Source: an uncultured Pseudomonadales bacterium (GTDB lineage Bacteria; Pseudomonadota; Gammaproteobacteria; Pseudomonadales; Azotimanducaceae). From it: a stretch of DNA of 64,000 bases. The position numbers and the translations under genes were made by a program. Below the pieces are notes generated by a model that did no database searches, was not told the DNA's origin, and saw only the letters and a list, made by a program, of their open reading frames with translations. How positions within the stretch are numbered: the first letter of the stretch is position 1; every line of letters begins with the position of its first letter. Where the stretch lies: contig OY282455.1 of the NCBI GenBank assembly GCA_958296195.1, positions 434,001-498,000 of the forward strand, in the 5' to 3' direction. This document shows, in pieces, positions 1 through 9,665 of the stretch.

Positions 1-2612
1 TGGCGTTGGACCTGCGGCTGGCGACGACCGAGCCGGGTGAACCCACACTGGATGCTTCGACGGGTCGCCCGGTCGGTTCGCTCTGGTATGCCTGGACGGC
101 CCCGGCGGATGGGCTTGCGCGGTTCGGCGTTCAGTATGGCGCAGCGTACGACGAACCAGGCGACATCAAAATCGATGTCTTCCAAGGCGACCACATTGCC
201 CGGCTGGAGCTAGTGGCTTCCAAGCTCGGGGGGGCTTCGTTCTTCGCCGACCAAGGAGAGACCTACCGGGTTCGGGTGAGCCATGCGGGCACTGGTTTGC
301 CGCTTACCCTGCACTGGTCGCATGGGCCGCGGCCGGCCAACGACGATTTCAGCCAAGCCGTCACACTGACCGGGGCACAAGGCGCGGTTGAGGGCAGCAA
401 CCAGGGCGCAACCTTGGAGCTTGGCGAACTGTTTGGGTCGTTGGCGGCAACCACTTGGCACCGCTGGACAGCGCCAACCAGCGGCGGTTGGCGGTTTAGT
501 TCGGATCATGGTGAGTCTCTGGTGCTCGCTTTCACGGGAAGCACGGTCGCCGACCTCCGGCTGGTTTCCGGCCGCCCCCTTCAATCCGTGAATTTTCCAG
601 TTCTAGCGGGCGAAGAGTACCTCATCGCCGTCGCCGCCCGAAACGCCTTCGCCAGCGGTCGCAGCTATCGACTCAATTGGGTCGAGGCCAGTTGGGAATC
701 CGGCAACGACCACTTTGCGAACGCCGATGGGATTGAAGGCGCGGCCTCCACCGTCTCCCTTGCAATCGGTGACGCGACGACCGTGGAACCGGGCGAGCCT
801 GACGAAACGGGCGTCAGAACCCAATGGTGGGTTTGGACGGCGCCGGAGGACGGCCGTTACACATGGCGGATCCAGGGTACGGAGACGCACTTGCAGGTGA
901 CGGCTTTTGCCGGCCCGGCTGGCGCGCAGGAAGTCAATCTTGAAGACCTCCTACTGGTCGGCGCAACCGGCCCGTATCTTACATCCACCGAGTTTGTTTT
1001 TGACGCGGCCGCGGAACGGCGGTACTGGATTGCCGCCGGCATTCCGATGGGCGATTTGGCGGCTTTCGCCGAAAGTGGAATGATGGACAATTTGGCTTGG
1101 GGACCAACGCCCGAAAACGACAGTTTGGCGAACGCACCTTCACTGGTTGGAGCAAGCGGCGCCGTCAGCGGCAGCAACGAGTTCGCCACCACGGAGCGTG
1201 GCGAACGCGTCGACAGGTTCGGCCACTCATCCCTGTGGTGGACTTGGGAAGCGCCCGCCGCTGGCTGGTATCGCTTTTGGGTGGACGACTTCTCATCCGT
1301 TCTTGTCGTATACCAAGCCGGCGGCGACGGGTTCGGTGGGTTGGATCCCATCGCCATTAGCTACGTCGGACAGCTAGATGTCGGCGTCGGCGAAGAGCCT
1401 GGCCTAGGGGCTACTGAGATTTTGCTGTACGCCGAACCGGGCGTTCGCTACACGGTGCGGCTGGGAACTTTTGGCCAAGTTGGAGCAGGTGGGTTCACGC
1501 TGCAATGGGAAGAGGCGGAGCCGCCGGTGTGGCTGAAATACGCCGGTCGCTCCAGCCCAGCCCAACTCGGCTTGGAGCAGGGGAACGGCGACATCGGCGG
1601 CTTGGCGTTCAACGAGCTGGGCACCAACCTATACATGCAATCAGGCCAGGGACTACATGCGCTGCAGCGCAACGTCGCGACCGGCGCGCTTAGGTCGGTT
1701 CAAGTCATCGAAAACGGTCTGGCGGCAGCAAATGCACTTATCTGGGATGCTCGGCGAACGAAGTTGTACGCACGAGATTGCCGCGCTTGGCATCGATTCA
1801 CTCCCATCGGCGAAAACCGCCGGAGACTCCGCAGTGACCCATTCGCGATGGCCGATGCTGGTTCGTACTGTGGTGATGCAGCATTCATGGACCCGGATGG
1901 TCAGTTTCTATATTCAATCGAGCGCGACGTCGGCATTGAGGTCTTTGCATTCGAATCCTCGGATGTGCTGCGGCATGTGCAATCCCTGGAGGTCGCCGGC
2001 TTGGGGCAGGCGTTGATGTCGAACAGTGGCGAATATGTCCATGCGTTAGACGCCCATGCCCCTTGGCTCGCCTTCAAGCGCAACATCGTAACGGGCGAAC
2101 TGACGCGAGTTTCCCCACCCCCACTACAACTCGGTTTAAGAACTCTCGTTGAAAGCGATGATGGACGCTTCCTATTCGGATTCAGTGGGTATGGGGACAC
2201 GGTGCTCTTGCAATTGAATGGCGATCCGGACAACGCGGAGCTCTTGGCGGACTTACCGCGCGCGGCCTCTCCTTGGTTCATGTTGGAGCTCAGCGAAGCC
2301 GAGTACTGCAATTTCTCCGCAATACGGAATGGCCGGCCGGCTGCGGACGTTTTCTGCGGAGGCTGGGCGTTCAGTATTGAATATCGGCTGCCGGCGGCGG
2401 GGTCCGAAGAAACCGGCGAACTTGCGCCCACCGACTACATCGCCAGCCCGGAGACGGACCGCTTCGGCAACCAAATCCCGGAATTCATCCCTCGGAACAT
2501 GGCCGCCAGTCCCGACGGCAAACATGCCTATATCGTTACCGATAAGAACGAGCTTCTGTTTTTCGAGCGCGTCGGCAATCAAATCGTCGATCCTCCGGCA
2601 CCTGTGGATTAG
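1..2612 (+). CDS. Large repeat/beta-propeller protein, 5' end outside window
   Basis: The reading frame is open from the first bases, so the true start and any signal peptide lie upstream; about 870 residues are visible. The first ~500 contain about four copies of a ~125-residue unit. Each begins NDxFxxA or NDSLANA, continues with GxxGxVxGSNxxAT and E.GE, and has a W.W.AP..G core. This resembles pre-peptidase C-terminal (PPC-like) beta-sandwich repeats of secreted bacterial proteins. From about residue 510 there are blade-like segments (LAFNELGTNLYM, FMDPDGQFLYSI, MAASPDGKHAYIV) typical of seven-bladed lactonase/YncE-type propellers. A secreted or surface binding role is inferred; no catalytic residues were identified. 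It converges on the metalloprotease gene with a 70-bp gap. Confidence 0.8.
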   Translation, partial: ALDLRLATTEPGEPTLDASTGRPVGSLWYAWTAPADGLARFGVQYGAAYDEPGDIKIDVFQGDHIARLELVASKLGGASFFADQGETYRVRVSHAGTGLPLTLHWSHGPRPANDDFSQAVTLTGAQGAVEGSNQGATLELGELFGSLAATTWHRWTAPTSGGWRFSSDHGESLVLAFTGSTVADLRLVSGRPLQSVNFPVLAGEEYLIAVAARNAFASGRSYRLNWVEASWESGNDHFANADGIEGAASTVSLAIGDATTVEPGEPDETGVRTQWWVWTAPEDGRYTWRIQGTETHLQVTAFAGPAGAQEVNLEDLLLVGATGPYLTSTEFVFDAAAERRYWIAAGIPMGDLAAFAESGMMDNLAWGPTPENDSLANAPSLVGASGAVSGSNEFATTERGERVDRFGHSSLWWTWEAPAAGWYRFWVDDFSSVLVVYQAGGDGFGGLDPIAISYVGQLDVGVGEEPGLGATEILLYAEPGVRYTVRLGTFGQVGAGGFTLQWEEAEPPVWLKYAGRSSPAQLGLEQGNGDIGGLAFNELGTNLYMQSGQGLHALQRNVATGALRSVQVIENGLAAANALIWDARRTKLYARDCRAWHRFTPIGENRRRLRSDPFAMADAGSYCGDAAFMDPDGQFLYSIERDVGIEVFAFESSDVLRHVQSLEVAGLGQALMSNSGEYVHALDAHAPWLAFKRNIVTGELTRVSPPPLQLGLRTLVESDDGRFLFGFSGYGDTVLLQLNGDPDNAELLADLPRAASPWFMLELSEAEYCNFSAIRNGRPAADVFCGGWAFSIEYRLPAAGSEETGELAPTDYIASPETDRFGNQIPEFIPRNMAASPDGKHAYIVTDKNELLFFERVGNQIVDPPAPVD

Positions 2613-2682
2613 CCGGATTTGGTGATTGGAGTTTCCCGGGGCGGATTCTGTCCAATGGATGCGCCGGCGGCATTCCGAACGG

Positions 2683-5082
2683 CTAGTTCCGCAGCAGCCA
2701 CTGCCACAGCCAAGGCCTCAGGTGCGACAGTGCTTCGGGTTCGTCAAAAGCCACCCAAACGCCTTCGGCCTGCAGAGCCGGAATATGCGTGTCGAAGGCC
2801 GCCGCGTTGAGCGGGTTGCCGCGCAGGTCAAGCTGCTGCAACTCGTTCAAGCTCAGCAACGGCGAGATGTCCGCAATGGCGTTGCCGCGCAGTTCCAGAT
2901 TGCGGAGCCGGCCGACGTCGGCCAATGCCGAAATGTCCTTGATCTTGTTGTTGTTTAGAAGCAGCGAACGCAGATCCAAGCCGGCCAAGGGGGAGAGATC
3001 GGAGATCGAGTTGTCCGTCAGGTCCAGATGATTCAGGCTGGTCAAGCCGGCCAAAGGCGCCAAGTCCTCAATCTCGTTGCCCCTGGCCGAAAAGATCCGC
3101 AGCTTCCTTAAGCCGGCAAGGGGCGCAAGGTCGGCAATGGCGTTGTGGTTCAGGTCCAAAATCTCGATTTGCGTCAAGTTCGCCAAAGGCGAAAGGTCCC
3201 GAACGCCGTTGTCAGCCAAGTAAAGCTCTCTCAAGTGGGTGAAGCCAACGAGGCTGGCGAGGGGCGCGAGGTCTGTGATCGCCCCGCTCAGGTCCAGCCG
3301 CGAAAGGTTGACGAGACCTTGGAAGTCGTCGGGGCGCAAAGAGGTGAGGCGCTGGCCGCGAAAAGACAACGAGGAGACGTGCTGCAAGTCCTCCACCGTC
3401 AGGGCTTCGCAGGCCTTCCCGGCCAGTTCCAACACAATCGCATCGCGTACTGCCGGCGTACGCTGGCAGACGGAAATCAGCGCCTCCTCCCCCGCTTGGC
3501 GCACTGCGAAGGTCTCGCCGGCAATGGACGCCACCCCGGTCCTCGCCAAGCCGCTGTTGGGCTGCGCCATGTAGGCCACCGCTCCACTGCCAGCGTTGGC
3601 GTCGTTGCTGTGCGGGCTGATGAAGCCGCTTTGATGGTGCGCCCTCCAAGAGCAGCCGTCGCCAGTTTCAACGCGAATGTCGAAGGTGCCGCCGGCGGCC
3701 GGCACATCGACTTCTTGGGGCGATAGGGTGAAGGTGCAGCGATTGGCGTCGTCGCGGAAGCTGGCCACCACATGGCGGACTTCATTGAGGCTGCGGACCG
3801 AATGGGTCGGCCCCTGCGATTCCGTCACGGGGCTGTCCAAGGGAACACCGAGCGGGTCTCCATCCGGCGGCGGATAGTTTTGATCCGGGTTGGAGAAGCG
3901 AGGCAAATCGACCGAAATCAACCCCGCGTCGAAGCACTGAGCGGGATAAGCCATGATGGTGCGCCAGCACGGCCTGCCCCCGCTGAACGCCCGTTGATTG
4001 ACGTAGCCGTAGCTGTAGGGGAAGACCGCTATTTTGTCGTCGGGCGAAAGCAGGCCGACGCGAATTAACTCGTCGCGCTGGGCGTGAGCGACGTAACGAT
4101 CATGATTCAGGCCCATGTTGTGCCCAAGTTCGTGGGCCAAGGTGGTTTCCAACGCATGAACGTCCACCAAACTGAAGGCACTGGGCGCAAAGTCCTGGGT
4201 TGGCTCCGTCATGAGCTGCGCAACGCCGCCCAATCCATCTCCAAACCTGACGATCCCGCTGACCAAGTCGGCGGCGTAGCTGTCGCGGATTTCATGTACC
4301 TCGCTCAAGAAGTCGTCGGCTGGGTCCACCAAGCGATCAATGTCGCTGATCGTGGCGTCCTCATAGTGTACTTCCGCCGCGCCCACCAGCCGCACGCGCT
4401 GGGCGACGCCGCTGTCGATGTAGGCTTCGTTGGCAATGGCGACCATGAGGTCCACCCTCGCCTGCACGGGCCGCAGCCCATGGACCGCCCGGCGTGCCGC
4501 CGGCGTCCAAAAGACCAGCAGGTCGATTTGCGCGGCCCCATCCTGCGCCGCCGCAGCGGACTGGGATTTTCGCCGCGTCTGGGCGCGGCCTCCAAGCGAG
4601 GGAATCCGCGGCTCGGCCAAGGGGAGCGTGGACGATGGGTCCACCTTCTCAACGACATGCAGACCGGCGCCCCGGGTACGGATCCTGTAGCTGGCTTCGG
4701 GCGTCCAAACCCTGCCGGCCAGCACGTCCCCGTTCACCACCAGCACCACGCGGCCGCTGGGCGCGTCGGCAATCCGCCCAGCCAACGAATACCCCGACGC
4801 AGTGGGCACGGTGCGTTCAAACACCGCATGGAGGACGGCGTCATCCAGAAGATTGAGAAGCGCCGGCGCTGCGCGGCGCTGTTGGACCAGCCGCCGAGCG
4901 CGGTCGAGTTGGGCGCCATCGACCCGCACCACGCGCTGCCGCGCCCCTACCGGCCGCCCTGCGTCGCCACCAGCTGGCCCAGCACCGATCACCGGGAAAA
5001 ACAAGCCCTCCGGCGTCCCGGCGTTCGCGCCGCCGGCCACGAACAGAGCGCCAACCAACAACGACAGCTTCATCCTGCGCAT
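2683..5082 (-). CDS. Secreted zinc metalloprotease with BACON-like domain and leucine-rich repeats
   Basis: About 799 residues from the ATG at 5082, preferred because GGAAAG lies six bases upstream; a GTG two codons earlier and an ATG three codons later are alternatives. The N-terminus (MKLSLLVGALFVAGGANA) is a signal peptide. Residues ~185-445 form a metzincin-type protease with HELGHNMGLNHD near 317-328, three zinc-binding histidines and a catalytic glutamate, plus a Met-turn TIMAYP near 376. Residues ~448-535 look like a BACON domain (FTLSPQEVDVPAAGGTF, CSW). Residues ~565-785 are about eight 22-residue leucine-rich repeats of the LxxLxxLxLxxNxIxDLxPLAxL type, close to internalin repeats. 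A role in degrading or binding host or environmental proteins is inferred. Confidence 0.9.
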   Translation of the reverse strand: MRRMKLSLLVGALFVAGGANAGTPEGLFFPVIGAGPAGGDAGRPVGARQRVVRVDGAQLDRARRLVQQRRAAPALLNLLDDAVLHAVFERTVPTASGYSLAGRIADAPSGRVVLVVNGDVLAGRVWTPEASYRIRTRGAGLHVVEKVDPSSTLPLAEPRIPSLGGRAQTRRKSQSAAAAQDGAAQIDLLVFWTPAARRAVHGLRPVQARVDLMVAIANEAYIDSGVAQRVRLVGAAEVHYEDATISDIDRLVDPADDFLSEVHEIRDSYAADLVSGIVRFGDGLGGVAQLMTEPTQDFAPSAFSLVDVHALETTLAHELGHNMGLNHDRYVAHAQRDELIRVGLLSPDDKIAVFPYSYGYVNQRAFSGGRPCWRTIMAYPAQCFDAGLISVDLPRFSNPDQNYPPPDGDPLGVPLDSPVTESQGPTHSVRSLNEVRHVVASFRDDANRCTFTLSPQEVDVPAAGGTFDIRVETGDGCSWRAHHQSGFISPHSNDANAGSGAVAYMAQPNSGLARTGVASIAGETFAVRQAGEEALISVCQRTPAVRDAIVLELAGKACEALTVEDLQHVSSLSFRGQRLTSLRPDDFQGLVNLSRLDLSGAITDLAPLASLVGFTHLRELYLADNGVRDLSPLANLTQIEILDLNHNAIADLAPLAGLRKLRIFSARGNEIEDLAPLAGLTSLNHLDLTDNSISDLSPLAGLDLRSLLLNNNKIKDISALADVGRLRNLELRGNAIADISPLLSLNELQQLDLRGNPLNAAAFDTHIPALQAEGVWVAFDEPEALSHLRPWLWQWLLRN

Positions 5083-5182
5083 CGCCACTTTCCATCATCC
5101 ATCCGCCGCCTCTGCGCGATTGTAAGCCCCATGCGGCGAATGGGCGATCCCGCACAACACACTCCTTCGGCTAGCCGGGCGC

Positions 5183-5752
5183 TCATAAGGTGTTGGAGCG
5201 CTCCGATATGATCAGGTTGACGCGGCTTCCGCTTTTTTCGGCGGTGACCTGTGCGGGCGAAACGCCGAGCGGAAAGTCCCCTAGGCGGCCGTAGCGCACC
5301 TGCCAGCCCAACTGCTCAAAACCCGTCAGGCGACTCTGCGCATCGATCACGCGGTTGCGCACCGGGGCGCGGGCGGAGGGTCGCCCGTTGATCCATTCCA
5401 AAAACAGGTCCAAGGGGAGGCTCCAGCCCAGCTTGTCAAGCATCAGGGCTTGAGGCTGCCCAGCAGCGAGAACGCCGCCTTGGCCGTCGATGACTTCAAG
5501 CCGCTGCCCCCCTCCTCGCAAGCGGGTGCGGCCTTGGCCCAGCGGCCCCCAAAGGTCGATGTCAAAACGGTCGCCGCGCTGCGCCCAGACAAAACGGGCC
5601 GAAAAAGCCCTGTCGCCATAGACCACGCCGATCTTGCCCTTGATCCAGAAATCCGCGGACGACGGTGACGGCGGGTTTCCGGCGCAGCTTGCCAAGAGCA
5701 GCCCGCCCAGCAAGCAAAGCGCTTGGAGGAGCGCACGCCTAGGCTGAAGCAC
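5183..5752 (-). CDS. lolB: Outer-membrane lipoprotein receptor LolB
   Basis: LolB accepts lipoproteins from the periplasmic carrier LolA and inserts them into the outer membrane. The sequence has a short basic start, a hydrophobic stretch and a LLASC lipobox, so the mature protein would begin at Cys23. The family-type beta-barrel follows (FWIKGKIGVVYG, FDIDLWGPLGQGRTRL, PLDLFLEWINGRP). The start is uncertain: the GTG at 5752 gives a compact signal peptide and 189 residues, while an ORF start at 5803 would overlap the hemA promoter region. The gene is divergent from hemA, as in Escherichia coli, which supports the identification. Confidence 0.88.
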   Translation of the reverse strand: MLQPRRALLQALCLLGGLLLASCAGNPPSPSSADFWIKGKIGVVYGDRAFSARFVWAQRGDRFDIDLWGPLGQGRTRLRGGGQRLEVIDGQGGVLAAGQPQALMLDKLGWSLPLDLFLEWINGRPSARAPVRNRVIDAQSRLTGFEQLGWQVRYGRLGDFPLGVSPAQVTAEKSGSRVNLIISERSNTL

Positions 5753-5766
5753 GAGACAACCGCTCT

Positions 5767-5774
5767 GATACAAT
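5767..5774 (+). promoter_or_regulatory. Candidate extended -10 promoter for hemA
   Basis: TGATACAAT is an extended -10 element (TGn followed by TACAAT), 40 bases before the hemA ATG. No good -35 hexamer lies 16-18 bases upstream, so dependence on the extended -10 is inferred. It sits just upstream of the likely GTG start of the divergent lolB. Confidence 0.4.
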
Positions 5775-5814
5775 GCGGCCGGCGAGAAAATTGCTTCGGA
5801 CAAATCCCATCAAC

Positions 5815-7068
5815 ATGGCTATTTTGGCCTACGGCATCAACTATCGAACCGCGCCAATTGAACTTCGGGAGCGTATGGCGTTTCCGGAAGAAGCATTGGG
5901 CGCGGCGCTCATGGAAGTCACCAAGGCAGTGCAGGAGGTGAGCGAAGCGGTCATTCTATCAACATGCAACCGCACTGAAATCTATTGCGCTGCGGCCTCG
6001 GCCAACGAATTGGGGCTCATCGAATGGCTTTCCGAAAACCGCGCCGTTCCCATGCCCGAAATACAGAACGCCGCCTACACCCATTGGGACCAGGATGCGG
6101 CCCGCCATCTCATCCGCGTGGCTGCCGGGTTGGATTCCCAAGTGCTCGGCGAACCGCAGATCATGGGGCAGGTTAAGTCCGCCTGCGAATTGGCGCGCAA
6201 TCTGGGGGCCATGGGGCCGGAGCTGAACCTGCTGTCGCAAGTGACGCTCCAGGCCGCCAAGCGAGTGCGCACCAACACCAACATCGGGCGCAACCCATTG
6301 TCCATAGCATACGCGGCCGTGGTCATGGCGAAGCAGCTGTTTTCCGACTTTGAGCACAAGAAGGCGCTGCTGCTCGGCGCCGGGGACACCATCGAGCGCG
6401 TGGCCGAGCATCTCACCGACCAAGGCATCGGCGGCATGACCATCGCCAACCGAACCATCGCCAACGCCGAAACCTTGGCGGCGAGGTTTGGGGCGAAATC
6501 CCAGCAGCTCACCGCGGTCGTCAGCGAACTTCCCCATCACGACATCCTCATCTCCTCCACCGGCAGCGCCTTGCCCATCGTCGGCAAGGGCGCGGTTGAA
6601 GCGGCCATCAAGCAGCGGCGCCACAGACCCATCTTCATGGTTGACCTCGCCGTTCCGCGGGACATCGAACCCGAAGTCGGCAGCCTGCCGGACATTTACC
6701 TGTACAGCATTGACGACTTGAGCGCGATCATCGAGGAAAACCGCAATCAGCGGCTCAACGCCGCGGACTCCGCCCAGGCGTTGGTCGATGAAGGCGCGTG
6801 GCGCTTCATCAAGGAGCGGCGCACCCATCAGGCCCGCGCCATGCTGCGCCAATTCCGGGAGAATGCGGAGGACGTGCAGATTGCGGAACTTGACAAGGCC
6901 CTGCGCGAACTGCGCAAGGGCGAAAAGCCGGAAACGGTGATCGCTCAGCTCAGTCAGAACCTCACCAAAAAACTGATCCACAACCCCACCGTAGCCATCC
7001 GCTCCGCAAGCGCGGAGAACCGCATGGACATCCTGGAAACCCTGAAGTCGGTCTATCGGCTCGACTGA
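5815..7068 (+). CDS. hemA: Glutamyl-tRNA reductase
   Basis: Catalyses NADPH-dependent reduction of glutamyl-tRNA to glutamate-1-semialdehyde, the first committed step of C5-pathway tetrapyrrole synthesis. The product is 417 residues, normal for the family. The catalytic cysteine is Cys51 in [10 protein letters not shown]. An NADPH-binding segment ([17 protein letters not shown]) and the C-terminal dimerisation helices follow. The ATG at 5815 is chosen because [19 protein letters not shown] matches the conserved N-terminus; an in-frame upstream ATG would add an unconserved tail. It is followed 14 bases later by prfA, the usual hemA-prfA-prmC order. Confidence 0.97.
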   Translation: MAILAYGINYRTAPIELRERMAFPEEALGAALMEVTKAVQEVSEAVILSTCNRTEIYCAAASANELGLIEWLSENRAVPMPEIQNAAYTHWDQDAARHLIRVAAGLDSQVLGEPQIMGQVKSACELARNLGAMGPELNLLSQVTLQAAKRVRTNTNIGRNPLSIAYAAVVMAKQLFSDFEHKKALLLGAGDTIERVAEHLTDQGIGGMTIANRTIANAETLAARFGAKSQQLTAVVSELPHHDILISSTGSALPIVGKGAVEAAIKQRRHRPIFMVDLAVPRDIEPEVGSLPDIYLYSIDDLSAIIEENRNQRLNAADSAQALVDEGAWRFIKERRTHQARAMLRQFRENAEDVQIAELDKALRELRKGEKPETVIAQLSQNLTKKLIHNPTVAIRSASAENRMDILETLKSVYRLD

Positions 7069-7082
7069 GGCGCACCCAGCCG

Positions 7083-8174
7083 ATGGCTCTTTCCAACTCC
7101 ATGACAGCGAAGCTGCAGGATCTGGCCGACCGCTTCGAGGAGGTCTCCGCGCTGCTGGCCAACGGCGAAGTGGTCGCGGACCGGCGGCAGTTCGCCAATC
7201 TGTCCCGGGAATTCGCCGAGCTGGAACCGATAACACGCAAGTTCCAACGCTTTCTGCGGCTCGAAAAGGAATTCACTGAATCCACCGCCTTGGCGGAGGG
7301 GGATGATGAGGATTTGCGCACCCTCGCCGAGGAGGAAGCGGCCAGCCTGTCCCACGAGATGCAGGAAGAGGAGTCCGCATTGCGCACTCTGCTGCTGCCC
7401 AAGGAAGCCAAGGACGGCGCCAACGTCTTCTTGGAAATTCGCGCCGGCACCGGCGGCGACGAGGCGGCCATCTTCGCCGGCGACCTGTTCCGCATGTACG
7501 ACAAGTACGCCGAAGGCCAAGGTTGGCGCCTGGAGGTGCTGAGCAACCGCCCTGGCGAGCACGGCGGCTTCAAGGAAGTCATCGCCCGCGTGGCGGGCGA
7601 GGACGTGTACAGCAAACTGAAGTTCGAGTCCGGCGCCCATCGGGTGCAGCGGGTGCCGCAGACCGAATCCCAAGGCCGCATCCACACTTCCGCCTGCACC
7701 GTGGCGGTGCTGCCGGAAACCGCCGACATCGATCATGTTGAAGTCAACAAGAACGACCTGCGCATAGACACCTTCCGCGCCTCCGGCGCCGGCGGGCAGC
7801 ACGTGAACAAGACGGACTCCGCAGTGCGGCTGACCCACTTGCCCAGTGGCATCGTCGTGGAATGCCAGGACGAAAGGTCCCAGCACAAGAACAAGGCCCG
7901 CGCCCTGGCGCTGCTGCAGGCCCGCCTGCTCGACAGCACCCGGCGGCAACAGCAAAGCGAACAGGCGGAGTCCCGCCGCAACCTAGTGGGTTCCGGAGAC
8001 CGCTCCGAGCGCATCCGCACCTACAATTTCCCCCAAGGCCGGGTGACCGACCATCGCATCAACCTGACCCTGCATCAGCTAGACGAGGTGCTGGAGGGCG
8101 CCTTGGAAGGCATTCTGGCGGCGCTTGGGCAGGAGCATCAAGCCGACCAATTGGCGAACTTGGGGGAAGCCTGA
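7083..8174 (+). CDS. prfA: Peptide chain release factor 1
   Basis: RF1 recognises UAA and UAG stop codons and triggers hydrolysis of peptidyl-tRNA. The 363-residue product carries the GGQ loop ([16 protein letters not shown]) that enters the peptidyl-transferase centre, preceded by domain 2 residues ([18 protein letters not shown]). Its GGQ glutamine is the substrate of the methyltransferase encoded by the next gene. The first ATG is used; a second at 7101 is also possible. The stop codon overlaps the apparent prmC start, suggesting translational coupling. Confidence 0.97.
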   Translation: MALSNSMTAKLQDLADRFEEVSALLANGEVVADRRQFANLSREFAELEPITRKFQRFLRLEKEFTESTALAEGDDEDLRTLAEEEAASLSHEMQEEESALRTLLLPKEAKDGANVFLEIRAGTGGDEAAIFAGDLFRMYDKYAEGQGWRLEVLSNRPGEHGGFKEVIARVAGEDVYSKLKFESGAHRVQRVPQTESQGRIHTSACTVAVLPETADIDHVEVNKNDLRIDTFRASGAGGQHVNKTDSAVRLTHLPSGIVVECQDERSQHKNKARALALLQARLLDSTRRQQQSEQAESRRNLVGSGDRSERIRTYNFPQGRVTDHRINLTLHQLDEVLEGALEGILAALGQEHQADQLANLGEA

Positions 8175-8977
8175 TTCCCGCCACCCCAGCTCAATGGTTC
8201 GCCGCCAACGGCGACCTCGAAAGGCTTGGTCTGGAGGTTCTGGCGGCCCATGTGCTCCAAACCAGCCGCGCCCGAATTTTGGCTCACCCGACAGCGCCGC
8301 TTACGCCGGAACAGGCAAGGGCGCTCAATCGCTTGGCGGCGCGGCGGCGGCGACAAGAGCCCGTGGCCTACTTAATCGGCGAAAAGGAGTTTTTCGGGCT
8401 TAGGTTCAAAGTTGACAACCGAGTGCTGGTGCCGCGCCCGGAAACGGAGTTGCTGGTGGAGGCAATCATCGACAAGGCACAGCCGGGCGAGCGCGTCTTG
8501 GATCTTGGCACCGGCAGCGGCTGCATCGCCGTTGCCGTTAAGACGGAAAGGCCGGATCTGCGGGTGACGGCCACCGACGTCTCCACTGCCGCCCTAGCCG
8601 TCGCCACCGCCAACGCCAAGCGGCACAAGGCGGACATCGACTTCGTTCAGAGCGACTGGTTCGACGCCTTAGCCAAAGAATTCGACGCCATAGTCGCCAA
8701 CCCACCCTATGTTGCCGACCGCGACGCTGCGCTTGGCGAACTGCGGTTTGAGCCCAAAATCGCGCTAGCAGGGGGACAGAACGGTCTGGACGCCATCAAG
8801 GCGATCGTCAGCCAAGCCAGAGCGCATCTGCGGCCTGGCGCACAGCTCTGCCTGGAGCATGGCCACGACCAAGCGCCGATCGTGGTCGCTTTGCTGCGGG
8901 GGCAAGGCTTCGAGCGCATCGTCACCAAACGTGACTTGGCGGCCCACCCACGACTAACCATCGCCCGCAAGGTCTAG
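8174..8977 (+). CDS. prmC: Release factor glutamine methyltransferase PrmC (HemK)
   Basis: PrmC methylates the glutamine of the GGQ motif in RF1 and RF2 using S-adenosylmethionine. Visible are the N-terminal helical domain, the SAM-binding motif LDLGTGSGCIAVAV and the substrate-glutamine site NPPY (IVANPPYVADRD). The start is unusual: the family N-terminus would fall at the end of prfA, where no ATG, GTG or TTG exists in frame. An ATT at 8174 overlaps the prfA TGA and lies six bases after GGGGGA; CTG at 8171 is the alternative. The first in-frame GTG (8252) would delete much of the helical domain. From ATT the protein is 267 residues. Confidence 0.93.
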   Translation: MPATPAQWFAANGDLERLGLEVLAAHVLQTSRARILAHPTAPLTPEQARALNRLAARRRRQEPVAYLIGEKEFFGLRFKVDNRVLVPRPETELLVEAIIDKAQPGERVLDLGTGSGCIAVAVKTERPDLRVTATDVSTAALAVATANAKRHKADIDFVQSDWFDALAKEFDAIVANPPYVADRDAALGELRFEPKIALAGGQNGLDAIKAIVSQARAHLRPGAQLCLEHGHDQAPIVVALLRGQGFERIVTKRDLAAHPRLTIARKV

Positions 8978-8984
8978 CCTTAAA

Positions 8985-9656
8985 TCAACTTGATTCGCAG
9001 AGCTTGATTGCGGCGTCAAAATTAGATCTCAACAGGTGAATCGGATAGACCGCCTCCAGCCGCCGCAGGAGGCGTTGCTTAACCTTCGCCAAGTCCCGTT
9101 CGCCGCAAAGGTCCTTCAGTTGGGTGACCTGCAAGCCGCTCATTCCGCAAGGGTTGATGCGGGCGAAGGGGCCTAGGTCCATGTCGATGTTGAAGCTGAA
9201 GCCGTGATAGGCGCAGCCGCGGCGCACCCGCAACCCAAGAGCGGCTATTTTGGCGCCATCGACATAGACCCCCGGCGCCTCAGGCCGCGGCGCTGCGGCA
9301 ATTTCGTAATCGCCAAGCACGGCCACAATCGCCCGCTCTATGCCGTGTGTCAGTTGACGCACGTTCAAGTTCATGCGGCGGATGTCGAACAACAGGTAGC
9401 CGACAATTTGGCCGGGGCCGTGGTAGGTGATCTGCCCGCCCCGGTCAGACTGCACCACCTCAATGTCGCCAGGGGCAAGAAGATGCTCGGGCCGCCCGGC
9501 CTGCCCTTGGGTAAAGACCGGCTCGTGTTCAGTGAACCAGAATTCGTCCGCGGTGCGCCCGTCGCGAGCGTCGGTAAATGCTTGCATGGCGCACAGCACT
9601 TCCATGTAGCGGGTGCGGCCCAAGTCGTGAACCGCAACCTCCAGCGCCAAGCTCAT
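8985..9656 (-). CDS. lipB: Octanoyltransferase LipB
   Basis: Transfers the octanoyl group from acyl carrier protein to lipoyl domains of 2-oxoacid dehydrogenases and the glycine cleavage H protein, the first step of lipoate synthesis. The 223-residue product has the RGGQITYHGPGQ signature (72-83), the conserved lysine GAKIAALG (Lys136) and the acyl-accepting Cys170 in INPCGMSG. It lies nine bases downstream of dacA, as in many gammaproteobacteria, although no ybeD-type gene or lipA is adjacent. It converges on prmC with a seven-base gap. Confidence 0.97.
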   Translation of the reverse strand: MSLALEVAVHDLGRTRYMEVLCAMQAFTDARDGRTADEFWFTEHEPVFTQGQAGRPEHLLAPGDIEVVQSDRGGQITYHGPGQIVGYLLFDIRRMNLNVRQLTHGIERAIVAVLGDYEIAAAPRPEAPGVYVDGAKIAALGLRVRRGCAYHGFSFNIDMDLGPFARINPCGMSGLQVTQLKDLCGERDLAKVKQRLLRRLEAVYPIHLLRSNFDAAIKLCESS

Positions 9657-9665
9657 GCGCCCAGG

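Noticed and set aside
4084-5211. 375-codon plus-strand frame
   Set aside because: Antisense to the metalloprotease, whose HExxHxxGxxHD motif fixes the coding strand.
7862-8170. Upstream extension of the prmC frame through prfA
   Set aside because: It overlaps prfA, which is strongly conserved in its own frame; the extension is Arg/Pro-rich noise.
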